The notes under the pieces are model-generated. The model saw nothing but the letters and a program-made list of their open reading frames with translations. It did no database searches and was not told where the DNA came from. Positions 1 through 4,688 of a stretch of DNA of 5,347 bases are shown one piece after another (position 1 is the first letter of the stretch; every line of letters starts with the position of its first letter). The translations under genes were made by a program, and so were the position numbers. Origin of the DNA: Fibrobacter sp. (GTDB lineage Bacteria; Fibrobacterota; Fibrobacteria; Fibrobacterales; Fibrobacteraceae); the NCBI GenBank assembly GCA_017520105.1, contig JAFWRL010000314.1:1-5347 (forward strand). The letters are read 5' to 3'.

Positions 1-31
1 ACCCCAAGTAAACCGCGTCAAGGGGTATAAA

Positions 32-62
32 AAGGATCAACCGCAAGGTTGGTCCTTTTTTT
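32..62 (+). terminator. Rho-independent terminator, copy 1
   Basis: The stem AAGGATCAACC / GGTTGGTCCTT has 11 pairs, one of them a G-U, closed by a GCAA tetraloop and followed by a T7 run. Its plus orientation suggests that the transcript it ends starts before the window, perhaps another tRNA. Confidence 0.8.
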
Positions 63-96
63 ATAACCCCAAGTAAACCGCGTCAAGGGGTATAAA

Positions 97-126
97 AAGG
101 ATCAACCGCAAGGTTGGTCCTTTTTT
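97..126 (+). terminator. Rho-independent terminator, copy 2
   Basis: This is an identical stem and GCAA loop to the hairpin at 32-62, followed by a T6 run. It is part of the second tandem unit. No gene lies between the two terminators, so this copy is redundant. Confidence 0.75.
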
Positions 127-182
127 ATAGCACCAAGTAAACCTCGTTTTTTTCCACATCCAAAAATTTTCATAATCCACCC

Positions 183-210
183 TTGACTATATTGAATAAA
201 ATCCTATATT
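183..210 (+). promoter_or_regulatory. Sigma-70-type promoter of tRNA-Glu
   Basis: The -35 element TTGACT (183-188) and the -10 element TATATT (205-210) each match consensus at 5 of 6 bases and are separated by 16 bp. The tRNA begins 17 nt after the -10, which gives a leader of about 10 nt. The sequence upstream is AT-rich, as expected for a strong stable-RNA promoter. Confidence 0.75.
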
Positions 211-226
211 TGACCTCACACAAAAC

Positions 227-299
227 GCCCCTATCGTCTAGTGGCCTAGGACTCGGGATTTTCATTCCCGCAACAGCGGTTCAAAACCGCTTGGGGGTA
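227..299 (+). tRNA. tRNA-Glu, anticodon UUC
   Basis: This gene encodes the glutamate tRNA reading GAA and GAG codons. The full cloverleaf folds. The acceptor strand 227-233 (GCCCCTA) pairs with 292-298. The D-arm GTCTAGTGGCCTAGGAC is typical of tRNA-Glu. The anticodon stem CGGGA/TCCCG encloses TTTTCAT with anticodon TTC, and the T-arm is AGCGG-TTCAAAA-CCGCT. The first acceptor pair is G1-U72, a variant also present in plastid tRNA-Glu genes that end in GGGGGTA. The discriminator is A299 and CCA is not encoded, so it must be added by the CCA-adding enzyme. A strong promoter precedes the gene and a terminator begins within five bases of its end. Confidence 0.96.
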
Positions 300-303
300 T
301 AAA

Positions 304-333
304 AAGGATCAACCGCAAGGTTGGTCCTTTTTT
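304..333 (+). terminator. Rho-independent terminator of tRNA-Glu (copy 3)
   Basis: It has the same hairpin as the terminators at 32-62 and 97-126: an 11-bp stem, a GCAA loop and a T6 run. It starts 5 nt after the tRNA-Glu discriminator base and is the primary terminator of that gene. Confidence 0.88.
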
Positions 334-337
334 ATAG

Positions 338-368
338 TCCCAAGTAAACCGCGTCAAGGGGTATAAAA
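338..368 (+). repeat. Partial copy of the upstream tandem unit
   Basis: The stretch from 339 through 367 (CCCAAGTAAACCGCG ... AAGGGGTATAAAAA) matches the head of the units at 1-65 and 66-129. It is then followed by a different terminator hairpin. This shows that the tRNA-3'-end-like head and the hairpin can be reshuffled independently. Confidence 0.75.
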
Positions 369-397
369 ACAGCACAACGCAAGTTGGGCTGTTTTTT
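366..397 (+). terminator. Rho-independent terminator, variant 4
   Basis: The stem AACAGC-A-CAAC / GTTG-G-GCTGTT has one A-G mismatch, a GCAA loop and a T6 run. It is preceded by AAGGGGTATAAAAA like the other copies, but the stem sequence is different. It probably acts as a backup to the tRNA-Glu terminator, because no gene lies between. Confidence 0.75.
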
Positions 398-418
398 AAA
401 ACCATTCCAAGGGTATAG

Positions 419-451
419 GAAGACTCTGCGAATGCAGGGTCTTCTTTTTTT
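419..451 (+). terminator. Rho-independent terminator, variant 5
   Basis: The stem GAAGACTCTGC / GCAGGGTCTTC has 11 pairs including one G-U, a GAAT loop and a T7 run. It is again preceded by a shortened head, CCAAGGGTATAGG. It is the third consecutive terminator downstream of tRNA-Glu. Confidence 0.78.
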
Positions 452-468
452 GCCCATAAAAACGGCAA

Positions 469-491
469 GCCTCCCTCGAAAGGAGGGAGGC
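469..491. repeat. GC-rich inverted repeat GCCTCCCT/AGGGAGGC
   Basis: An 8-bp perfect stem encloses a 7-nt loop (CGAAAGG). On the minus strand it is followed by TTGCCGTTTTT, so it could act as a weak minus-strand terminator. I found no convincing minus-strand gene upstream of it. Confidence 0.5.
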
Positions 492-900
492 AGTATTTAA
501 CGAGTTGGAATGAGAGACTCTTTGAATAAACTCCAAATGCACCAAGAACCGATTTATCGGTTTCCTAATATTCATATTTTCGATTTCAAATTAGAGAAAG
601 CTCTTTGCTTATGTAAAAACAGTAAATCAAAGCTCCCCCTCTGATAAGTTCATGAATAAATATAACAAATTTTTTGGCGAAAGAATACTTTTTTATTACA
701 AAATTTCATTTTTTTACCATAAAATATGACTTTTCGCACAAAATTTTCAGAGGAAGCATGTCTTTTTTACATTTCGTCGCTCAGCAAAAGGGGGGTTGCA
801 CCTGTTTTTTTCCATAAGTCCGAATTTTCAATGAAAAATTTCCACCTCCTTCATTGGGGAGTTGGCATATTTTTTCAAGGAGAGTGAGGTTTCGTTAAAT
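492..900. other. AT-rich intergenic stretch without a supported gene
   Basis: I see no RNA gene or coding region here with a ribosome-binding site and a plausible product. The stretch contains a perfect palindrome AACCGAT-TT-ATCGGTT at 547-562, several T- and A-runs between 665 and 760, and a CCACCTCCTT at 842-851. The last reads AAGGAGGTGG on the minus strand, which is ideal for a Shine-Dalgarno but has no matching gene. A plus-strand TTG-initiated frame at 862-1074 only translates the 27-bp repeats and is not called. Confidence 0.6.
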
Positions 901-1011
901 CTCCCTCTCTCAAAGGAGAGCGATTCTATCTATCTCTCAAAGGAGAGAGATTCTACCTCTCTCTCAAAGGAGAGAGATTCTACCTCTCTCTCAAAGGAGA
1001 GAGAGGGATTA
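901..1011. repeat. 27-bp tandem array of CTCTC..GAGAG hairpins, 4 copies
   Basis: The core TCTCAAAGGAGAG recurs with AAAGG starting at 912, 939, 966 and 993, an exact 27-bp period. Units are joined by GATTCTA(T/C)C. Each unit is an inverted repeat, CTCTC-AAAG-GAGAG, that can fold into a hairpin. The last copy extends into GAGAGAGGGATTAGAC, the form taken by the three looser copies downstream. Because 27 is divisible by 3, one plus frame yields a 9-residue peptide repeat (LSKERDSTS). With no start signal or wider protein context, I treat the array as non-coding. Confidence 0.88.
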
Positions 1012-1044
1012 GACGGCTCAGTCACATTCTGTTCCTTCACTTTT

Positions 1045-1200
1045 CCCTCTCTCCAAGGAGAGAGGAGGTATTAGACGACGGACTCACTTCGTTTCGTTAA
1101 GTCTCTCTCCCTCTCTCATTACGAGAGAGGGATTAGACTTTACGCTCTTTTCATTTCGCTATTATTATCACCCTCTCTCCAATACGAGAGAGGGATGAGA
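1045..1200. repeat. Three dispersed copies of the CCCTCTCTC-N4..6-GAGAGAGGG palindrome
   Basis: Hairpins lie at 1046-1065 (8-bp stem, CAAG loop), 1109-1131 (9-bp stem, ATTAC loop) and 1171-1194 (9-bp stem, CAATAC loop). Each is followed by a variant of ATTAGAC: TATTAGACG, GATTAGACT and GATGAGACA. They belong to the same family as the array at 901-1011 but are spaced about 60 bp apart. The loops differ while the stems are kept, which suggests the structure matters or that the copies spread as palindromes. A second motif, TCACTTCGTTTC, occurs at 1084-1095 and 1209-1220. Confidence 0.8.
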
Positions 1201-1318
1201 CAAGACGTTCACTTCGTTTCACGTCTTGCCCTTCGGGTTACGGCCATGGGCCGTAATCTCAAAACCCGCTGTGTTCGCTTCGCTCTCGCGGGTTTTGTCG
1301 AACCCTCTGCGAGGGTTC
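1201..1318. repeat. Run of four different perfect hairpins
   Basis: Four unrelated inverted repeats follow one another with almost no gap. They are CAAGACGT/ACGTCTTG (1201-1228), TTACGGCC-ATG-GGCCGTAA (1238-1256), AAAACCCGC/GCGGGTTTT (1261-1296) and GAACCCTC-TGC-GAGGGTTC (1300-1318). All stems are 8-9 bp and perfect. Only the third ends in a short T-run on both strands. The block lies downstream of tRNA-Ser on the minus strand and may serve as extra terminators or transcript-end barriers; that role is inference. Confidence 0.75.
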
Positions 1319-1338
1319 TCATCCTTATTTCATTCTAC

Positions 1339-1381
1339 TGAAACAAATAAGGAACCCACAAGGGGTTCCTTATTTGTTTCA
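1339..1381. terminator. Bidirectional terminator after tRNA-Ser, 19-bp perfect stem
   Basis: TGAAACAAATAAGGAACCC (1339-1357) is perfectly complementary to 1363-1381 around a 5-nt loop. The GC-rich core AAGGAACCC/GGGTTCCTT is followed by ATTTGTTTC on either strand, so it can terminate in both directions. On the minus strand it begins 2 nt after the tRNA-Ser discriminator and is its natural terminator. Confidence 0.85.
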
Positions 1382-1382
1382 A

Positions 1383-1467
1383 AGGAGAGAGAGGGATTCG
1401 AACCCTCGGTCCTGTGACAGACTCCGGATTTCGAGACCGGCCCATTCGACCACTCTGGCATCTCTCC
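1383..1467 (-). tRNA. tRNA-Ser, anticodon CGA
   Basis: This gene encodes the serine tRNA reading UCG codons. Read on the minus strand, the acceptor GGAGAGA (1467-1461) pairs perfectly with TCTCTCC (1390-1384). The D-arm is CCA..TGG. The anticodon loop CTCGAAA gives anticodon CGA. A long variable arm (GTCTGTCACAGGAC) marks a class II tRNA, and the T-arm is GAGGG-TTCGAAT-CCCTC. Two points are odd: the base pair closing the anticodon loop is a U-U mismatch (31-39), and the discriminator is U73, where bacterial tRNA-Ser usually has G. CCA is not encoded. A good promoter lies just upstream and a terminator abuts the 3' end. Confidence 0.93.
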
Positions 1468-1478
1468 GAGGTTTGCAC

Positions 1479-1507
1479 AATATAGTAAAATCCATTCAAA
1501 CTGTCTA
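1479..1507 (-). promoter_or_regulatory. Sigma-70-type promoter of tRNA-Ser
   Basis: On the minus strand the -35 is TAGACA (1507-1502) and the -10 is TATATT (1484-1479), with exactly 17 bp between them. The tRNA starts 11 nt after the -10, so the leader is only about 4 nt. Both hexamers match consensus at 5 of 6 bases. Confidence 0.7.
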
Positions 1508-1573
1508 TAGCAGTCCGACGAACATCCATAACATTCTTTTTTATTACTTCGTCACAACCCCTTTAAAAAACCT

Positions 1574-1601
1574 TTGATTTTACCCCTTTATTTTCTACAT
1601 T
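1574..1601 (+). promoter_or_regulatory. Candidate promoter of the DEAD-box helicase gene
   Basis: TTGATT (1574-1579) and TACATT (1596-1601) lie 16 bp apart, the same spacing as in the tRNA-Glu promoter. Each hexamer matches consensus at only 4 of 6 bases. If used, transcription would begin near 1608 and leave a leader of about 134 nt before the ATG at 1742. The TTG inside the -35 is also the first codon of a longer open frame; I read it as promoter, not as a start. Confidence 0.45.
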
Positions 1602-1607
1602 TGGCGC

Positions 1608-1741
1608 AAAATTTAGGGGACCCAACAGACTTCAGGTTTATAAGTGCGAGTGCACTTCGGGGCTTATTGAATGCTCGTTTCGAGCAATGTGATGACGCGG
1701 CATGTGCTGCAGATGAAGTTTACGGATCCCGAAGGCGACTT
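1608..1741 (+). promoter_or_regulatory. Structured 5' leader of the helicase mRNA
   Basis: Two hairpins can form: AAGTGC-GAGT-GCACTT (1642-1657), which can also sit inside an outer ATAAG/CTTAT pairing (1640-1667), and TGCTCG-TTT-CGAGCA (1672-1686). The leader stays open in the helicase frame, but its translation looks unlike the gene body and it lacks an upstream Shine-Dalgarno. Long structured leaders are known for cold-induced mRNAs such as E. coli csdA; control of that kind here is inference. Confidence 0.4.
1732..1735 (+). promoter_or_regulatory. Shine-Dalgarno deciding the helicase start
   Basis: AAGG lies 6 nt before the ATG at 1742. It is the only purine-rich ribosome-binding site near any in-frame start codon, so it supports this ATG over the upstream TTG at 1574. 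Confidence 0.55.
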
Positions 1742-4222
1742 ATGGCAGAAGATATTTCTCGCATTCCGGGAAACGATATTCCGGATAATGATGACAAACT
1801 CAATTCCAAGATGCAACTCGAAGCAGATGCATTCCTGAACGCTATCGCAGGTGGCGCAGACGAAGACCAAGCTGACGAAGCCGCGTTTTTCGCATCGAAT
1901 CCAGACGGCGTTGTCGTTGACGATAACGGCGAAGTTCTCGCATCCGGCGCAAAATCTAAAATCAAGAAAGGCGAAAAGGTCGATTTCATCGATGACGCCG
2001 AAGCAATAAACGAAGAACCGATTGCAGAAACTGTTACAGAAAAGCAGGCTGAAGAAATAATCGAAGAAAAAGTCGAACTCAACTCGGACAACGAGAACAC
2101 AAACGTATCAACGGATCCAACGAACGCACCGACAGCAGCAACATTCCAGGAACAAGACGAAGAAATCGGCGACGAATCCCTCGTGACCTTCGATGATCTT
2201 GGACTATCACCGGAAGTTCTAGAAGCAGTTAAACTCGCCGGCTACGAGACGCCCTCGCCCATCCAGGCAAAGGCAATCCCGGTCCTCTTGCAGGGCGTAA
2301 ACCTCCTCGGCACAGCTCAAACAGGTACAGGCAAGACAGCGGCATTCACACTTCCGCTCCTCTCCCGCATCCAGTTCAACAACCGCGAAACATCCATGCT
2401 CGTGCTCACGCCGACTCGCGAACTCGCCATCCAGGTTTCCGACGCCATTCAGCAATACGCAGTCAAGATGCCGAACATCAGCGTTGTTCCGGTCTATGGT
2501 GGTCAGGATATTTCCATCCAGTTGCGAGCCCTCAAACGCAAGGCAAACATCGTCGTCGCCACTCCGGGACGTTTGATAGACCACATCAAGCGCGGTTCCA
2601 TTTCACTCGGAGCCGTCAAGGCCATCGTTCTTGACGAAGCAGACGAAATGCTCGACATGGGCTTCATGGAAGACGTCGATACGATTCTGAAAGAGATTCC
2701 AAACGATGCCCAGCGCGCGCTCTTCAGTGCCACCATGCCAGATAGCGTCAAGAAGATTATCGACCAGCACTTAGGCGATTACGAAGAAGCATGCATCGAA
2801 GGCAAAACGACCACGGTCGAAAACATCTGCCAGCGTTTCTTGGCGGTCAAGAACGAACACAAGATTGAAGCACTTGCACGAGTGCTCGAAGGCGAAGACT
2901 TTGACGGCGTCTTGATTTTCGTGCGTACCAAGCAGAACACCACCGAAGTGGCAGAGAAACTAGAAAGCCGCGGATTCAACGTGGCTCCGCTCAACGGAGA
3001 CCTTGCCCAGTCCATGCGTGAACGCACCATCAACCGACTCAAGATGGGCAAGCTCGATATCGTTGTCGCAACAGATGTCGCCGCCCGCGGTATTGACGTG
3101 GACCGCATTTCGCTTGTCGTGAACTACGACATTCCTTACGACACAGAATCTTACGTGCACCGCATCGGACGTACAGGCCGTGCAGGCCGTAGCGGCAACG
3201 CAATCCTCTTCGTGACGCCGCGCGAACGCCGTATGCTGAAGATTATCGAGAAGGCAACCCGTCAGCCCATCGAAGCGATGGACATGCCGACCTCCGAACA
3301 AATTAGCAGAAAGCGCGTTGAAGCCTTCAAGGCCAAAGTCAAAAGCGTCGTAAGCTATGGCGAACTCGACCAGTTCAAGGAACTCGTTCGCGAACTCGTC
3401 GCTGACGGTTGCAACATGAAGGATGGAGTCGTCCTCGAAGACGGTACCGTAAACGAAATGACCGCCGAAGACATTGCCGCTGCCGTCATCAAGATGTACC
3501 AGAAAAAACAGCCGCTCTTCCCGAACCTCCCGCCGCTCGAAGCCCCGAAGGAACGCCGTGAAAAAGTGCGTAGCGGTAGAGACTTTATCGGAAACGACGA
3601 CAACTTCGGTCTCAATAGCGACGAACAGAAACGCCTGAAAAAAGAACGCAAGGAAGGCATGAACGGCGTCGAAGAAGGCTACCTGCGCTACTACCTGGGC
3701 GTAGGCCGCATCGATCACGTGAGCCCGCGCGATATCGTGGGCGCAATCGCTGGCGAAGCAAATATCAGCAGCAGCAACATCGGTCGCATCAAACTTTTCG
3801 ACAAGTTCAGTACCGTCGAACTCCCGAACACGCTCCCACAAGACGTTCTCGACATTTTGTCCGAAATGACCATCCGCGGCAACGACGCCCGCTTCCGCGT
3901 GATGACCGATGAACCGCCCGAGGGCCCTGCACCGGGAACAAGACCGCACGCCAGCCGCGAAGAACGCCGCAGTTTCCATCGCGACCGCAAGGGAGGTTTC
4001 CGCGATGAGGAACGCCGTGGCGGATTCCGTAAGGACCGTGGTGAACGAGGAGAACGCAGCTTCGGAGACAAGCCTTTTGAAAACCGCAAGGCCCGCCGCG
4101 AACGCCAATTCGCTGACCGCAAGCCAAGCAAGTTCGAAGACAGGCCGTTCCGCAAGGACCGCGACGAAAGAAGCTTTGGCGACAAGCCCTTCCGCAAGAC
4201 CCGACGCTTCGGTAGAGTATAA
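1742..4222 (+). CDS. deaD: DEAD-box ATP-dependent RNA helicase, DeaD/CsdA type, with acidic N-terminal extension
   Basis: This is a cytoplasmic ATP-dependent RNA helicase of 826 aa. All family motifs are present: Q motif (F150, GYETPSPIQ 167-175), motif I AQTGTGKT (192-199), Ia PTRELA (224-229), TPGR (274-277), II DEAD (298-301), III SAT (329-331), V ATDVAARGID (443-452) and VI HRIGRTGRAG (473-482). A CsdA-like helical linker (about 505-590) and a DbpA-type RNA-binding domain (about 647-725) follow. The tail is Arg/Gly/Phe-rich and contains ERSFGDKPF twice (771-779, 809-817). Residues 1-145 are strongly acidic and low in complexity, an extension absent from E. coli CsdA. Known roles of the family are ribosome assembly and mRNA unwinding in the cold. 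The start is ATG with AAGG 6 nt upstream; a TTG at 1574 would add 56 residues but overlaps the candidate promoter. The gene is monocistronic, with its own terminator. Confidence 0.95.
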   Translation: MAEDISRIPGNDIPDNDDKLNSKMQLEADAFLNAIAGGADEDQADEAAFFASNPDGVVVDDNGEVLASGAKSKIKKGEKVDFIDDAEAINEEPIAETVTEKQAEEIIEEKVELNSDNENTNVSTDPTNAPTAATFQEQDEEIGDESLVTFDDLGLSPEVLEAVKLAGYETPSPIQAKAIPVLLQGVNLLGTAQTGTGKTAAFTLPLLSRIQFNNRETSMLVLTPTRELAIQVSDAIQQYAVKMPNISVVPVYGGQDISIQLRALKRKANIVVATPGRLIDHIKRGSISLGAVKAIVLDEADEMLDMGFMEDVDTILKEIPNDAQRALFSATMPDSVKKIIDQHLGDYEEACIEGKTTTVENICQRFLAVKNEHKIEALARVLEGEDFDGVLIFVRTKQNTTEVAEKLESRGFNVAPLNGDLAQSMRERTINRLKMGKLDIVVATDVAARGIDVDRISLVVNYDIPYDTESYVHRIGRTGRAGRSGNAILFVTPRERRMLKIIEKATRQPIEAMDMPTSEQISRKRVEAFKAKVKSVVSYGELDQFKELVRELVADGCNMKDGVVLEDGTVNEMTAEDIAAAVIKMYQKKQPLFPNLPPLEAPKERREKVRSGRDFIGNDDNFGLNSDEQKRLKKERKEGMNGVEEGYLRYYLGVGRIDHVSPRDIVGAIAGEANISSSNIGRIKLFDKFSTVELPNTLPQDVLDILSEMTIRGNDARFRVMTDEPPEGPAPGTRPHASREERRSFHRDRKGGFRDEERRGGFRKDRGERGERSFGDKPFENRKARRERQFADRKPSKFEDRPFRKDRDERSFGDKPFRKTRRFGRV

Positions 4223-4240
4223 AAATTCTTATAGAAATAA

Positions 4241-4277
4241 AAGAAACAGAGTCCGTCTCGGCTCTGTTTTCTTTTTT
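4241..4277 (+). terminator. Rho-independent terminator of the helicase gene
   Basis: AAGAAACAGAG pairs with CTCTGTTTTCTT, with an inner CCG-TCT-CGG stem and one bulged T. A T-rich run (TTTTCTTTTTT) follows. It starts 18 nt after the stop codon. Confidence 0.88.
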
Positions 4278-4392
4278 AGTATTTTATATTCAAATACAGA
4301 ATTATCATGTGCAAAAAAGAAAGACTCGTCAACGACATTACAAACAGAAGTCACAGTAGATTCAGCACAAATTATTGCGAAAAACAACTCGT

Positions 4393-4430
4393 TAAAAAAG
4401 AAGTCCGTCTCTAACACAGACAGACTTCTT
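4393..4430 (-). terminator. Rho-independent terminator of the small membrane protein gene
   Basis: On the minus strand AAGAAGTCTGTCT (4430-4418) pairs with AGACGGACTTCTT (4410-4398) around a 7-nt loop, 13 pairs with one G-U, and a T-run (4399-4394) follows. The equivalent pair on the plus strand would be a C-A mismatch, which marks the minus strand as the functional one. It lies 19 nt after the stop codon of the small gene. Confidence 0.85.
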
Positions 4431-4449
4431 TATATCGGCGAAAAAAAAC

Positions 4450-4557
4450 TTAGCCACCGATAAAAATTAGGACACCGCTCATCGCCAAAAGACAGATGCC
4501 CCAAATAGTCTCTACAATCGGGCCAAATTTCTTGACTTCAACTTCGTTGTGTTCCAT
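4450..4557 (-). CDS. Small single-pass membrane protein, 35 aa, function unknown
   Basis: I do not recognise this protein. It opens MEHNEVEVKKFGPIVE, a charged and probably cytoplasmic segment, and continues TIWGICLLAMSGVLIFIGG to the C-terminus. The hydrophobic stretch of about 20 residues (15-35) fits one transmembrane helix with small-residue GxxL/SGV contacts. The ATG has AGAGGA 8-9 nt upstream, a perfect rho-independent terminator follows the stop, and an extended -10 lies about 80 nt upstream. These signals on the same strand make a real gene likely despite its length. It sits downstream of the rrn terminator and converges with the helicase gene. Small membrane proteins of this build often modulate a larger membrane complex, but nothing here names a partner. 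Confidence 0.72.
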   Translation of the reverse strand: MEHNEVEVKKFGPIVETIWGICLLAMSGVLIFIGG

Positions 4558-4564
4558 AGTAGTT

Positions 4565-4571
4565 ATCCTCT
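4565..4571 (-). promoter_or_regulatory. Shine-Dalgarno of the 35-aa membrane protein
   Basis: The minus strand reads AGAGGAT followed by AACTACT-type spacing of 7 nt to the ATG at 4557. The GAGG-like core lies at the normal distance and selects this start. Confidence 0.65.
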
Positions 4572-4635
4572 TACCCCAAGGCCCCGCAACATTGCTTGCC
4601 TTACATTCTATAAGCTACAAAAAGAATTCTCTGTA

Positions 4636-4644
4636 ATTGTATCA
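4636..4644 (-). promoter_or_regulatory. Extended -10 promoter candidate for the 35-aa gene
   Basis: The minus strand reads TGATACAAT, an extended -10 (TGN plus TACAAT, 5 of 6 to consensus). A TTGACA lies at 4675-4670, but it is too far upstream (25 bp) to be its -35. Transcription would start near 4629, giving a leader of about 70 nt. Confidence 0.4.
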
Positions 4645-4688
4645 TTTTTGTTTGTTTTTATGGACTTTTTGTCAATGTCCCAACTTGG

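Larger units (their letters stand above)
1..147 (+). repeat. 65/64-bp tandem repeat (tRNA-3'-end-like plus terminator), 2 full copies and a remnant
   Basis: Two almost identical units lie head to tail at 1-65 and 66-129, differing by one T in the T-run. A decayed third start (accaagtaaacctcg) begins near 132 and runs straight into a T-run. Each unit starts with ACCCCAAGTAAACCGCG, continues to AAGGGGTATAAAAAGG, and ends in a terminator hairpin. The stretch AAACCGC..GGGGTATAAAAAGG resembles the 3' half of the T-arm, acceptor strand and downstream flank of the tRNA-Glu gene at 227-299. The unit reappears partly at 338-368. Duplication of a tRNA-3'-end/terminator module is my inference. There is no intact tRNA in 1-129. 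Confidence 0.85.

Noticed and set aside
262..468. Minus-strand frame ending in GFEPLLRE
   Set aside because: This is the reverse complement of the tRNA-Glu gene and its terminators, a common false frame over tRNA genes.
398..574. Minus-strand frame of about 58 codons
   Set aside because: It has no ribosome-binding site and reads straight through the hairpin at 469-491 and the terminator at 419-451.
862..1074. Plus-strand frame encoding a 9-residue repeat peptide (LSKERDSTS)
   Set aside because: It begins with TTG, has no convincing ribosome-binding site, and only mirrors the 27-bp palindromic array. The peptide repeat follows automatically from 27 being a multiple of 3.
901..1200. CRISPR array
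   Set aside because: The 27-bp period is fully repeated with no unique spacers, and the downstream copies are spaced irregularly. There are no cas genes nearby.
1574..1741. N-terminal extension of the helicase from a TTG at 1574
   Set aside because: There is no ribosome-binding site before the TTG. The TTG lies in a candidate -35 element, the translated leader is unlike the helicase body, and the ATG at 1742 has AAGG at good spacing.
2960..4108. Long minus-strand open frame of 382 codons inside the helicase gene
   Set aside because: It is a mirror of the helicase codon pattern: the sense frame carries every DEAD-box motif, and the antisense frame has no recognisable domain. Several shorter frames in the gene are the same kind of shadow.
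3909..4251. Plus-strand frame overlapping the helicase 3' end
   Set aside because: It reads the Arg-rich tail of the helicase in another frame, has no start signal of its own and runs through the helicase terminator.
4250..4411. Shared AGTCCGTCTC in the two convergent terminators (4250-4259 and 4402-4411)
   Set aside because: It is a ten-base match within hairpins built from different stems, and is most likely chance.
4307..4414. 35-codon plus-strand frame starting with an ATG at 4307
   Set aside because: There is no Shine-Dalgarno, the product has mixed composition, and the frame ends inside the minus-strand terminator hairpin.
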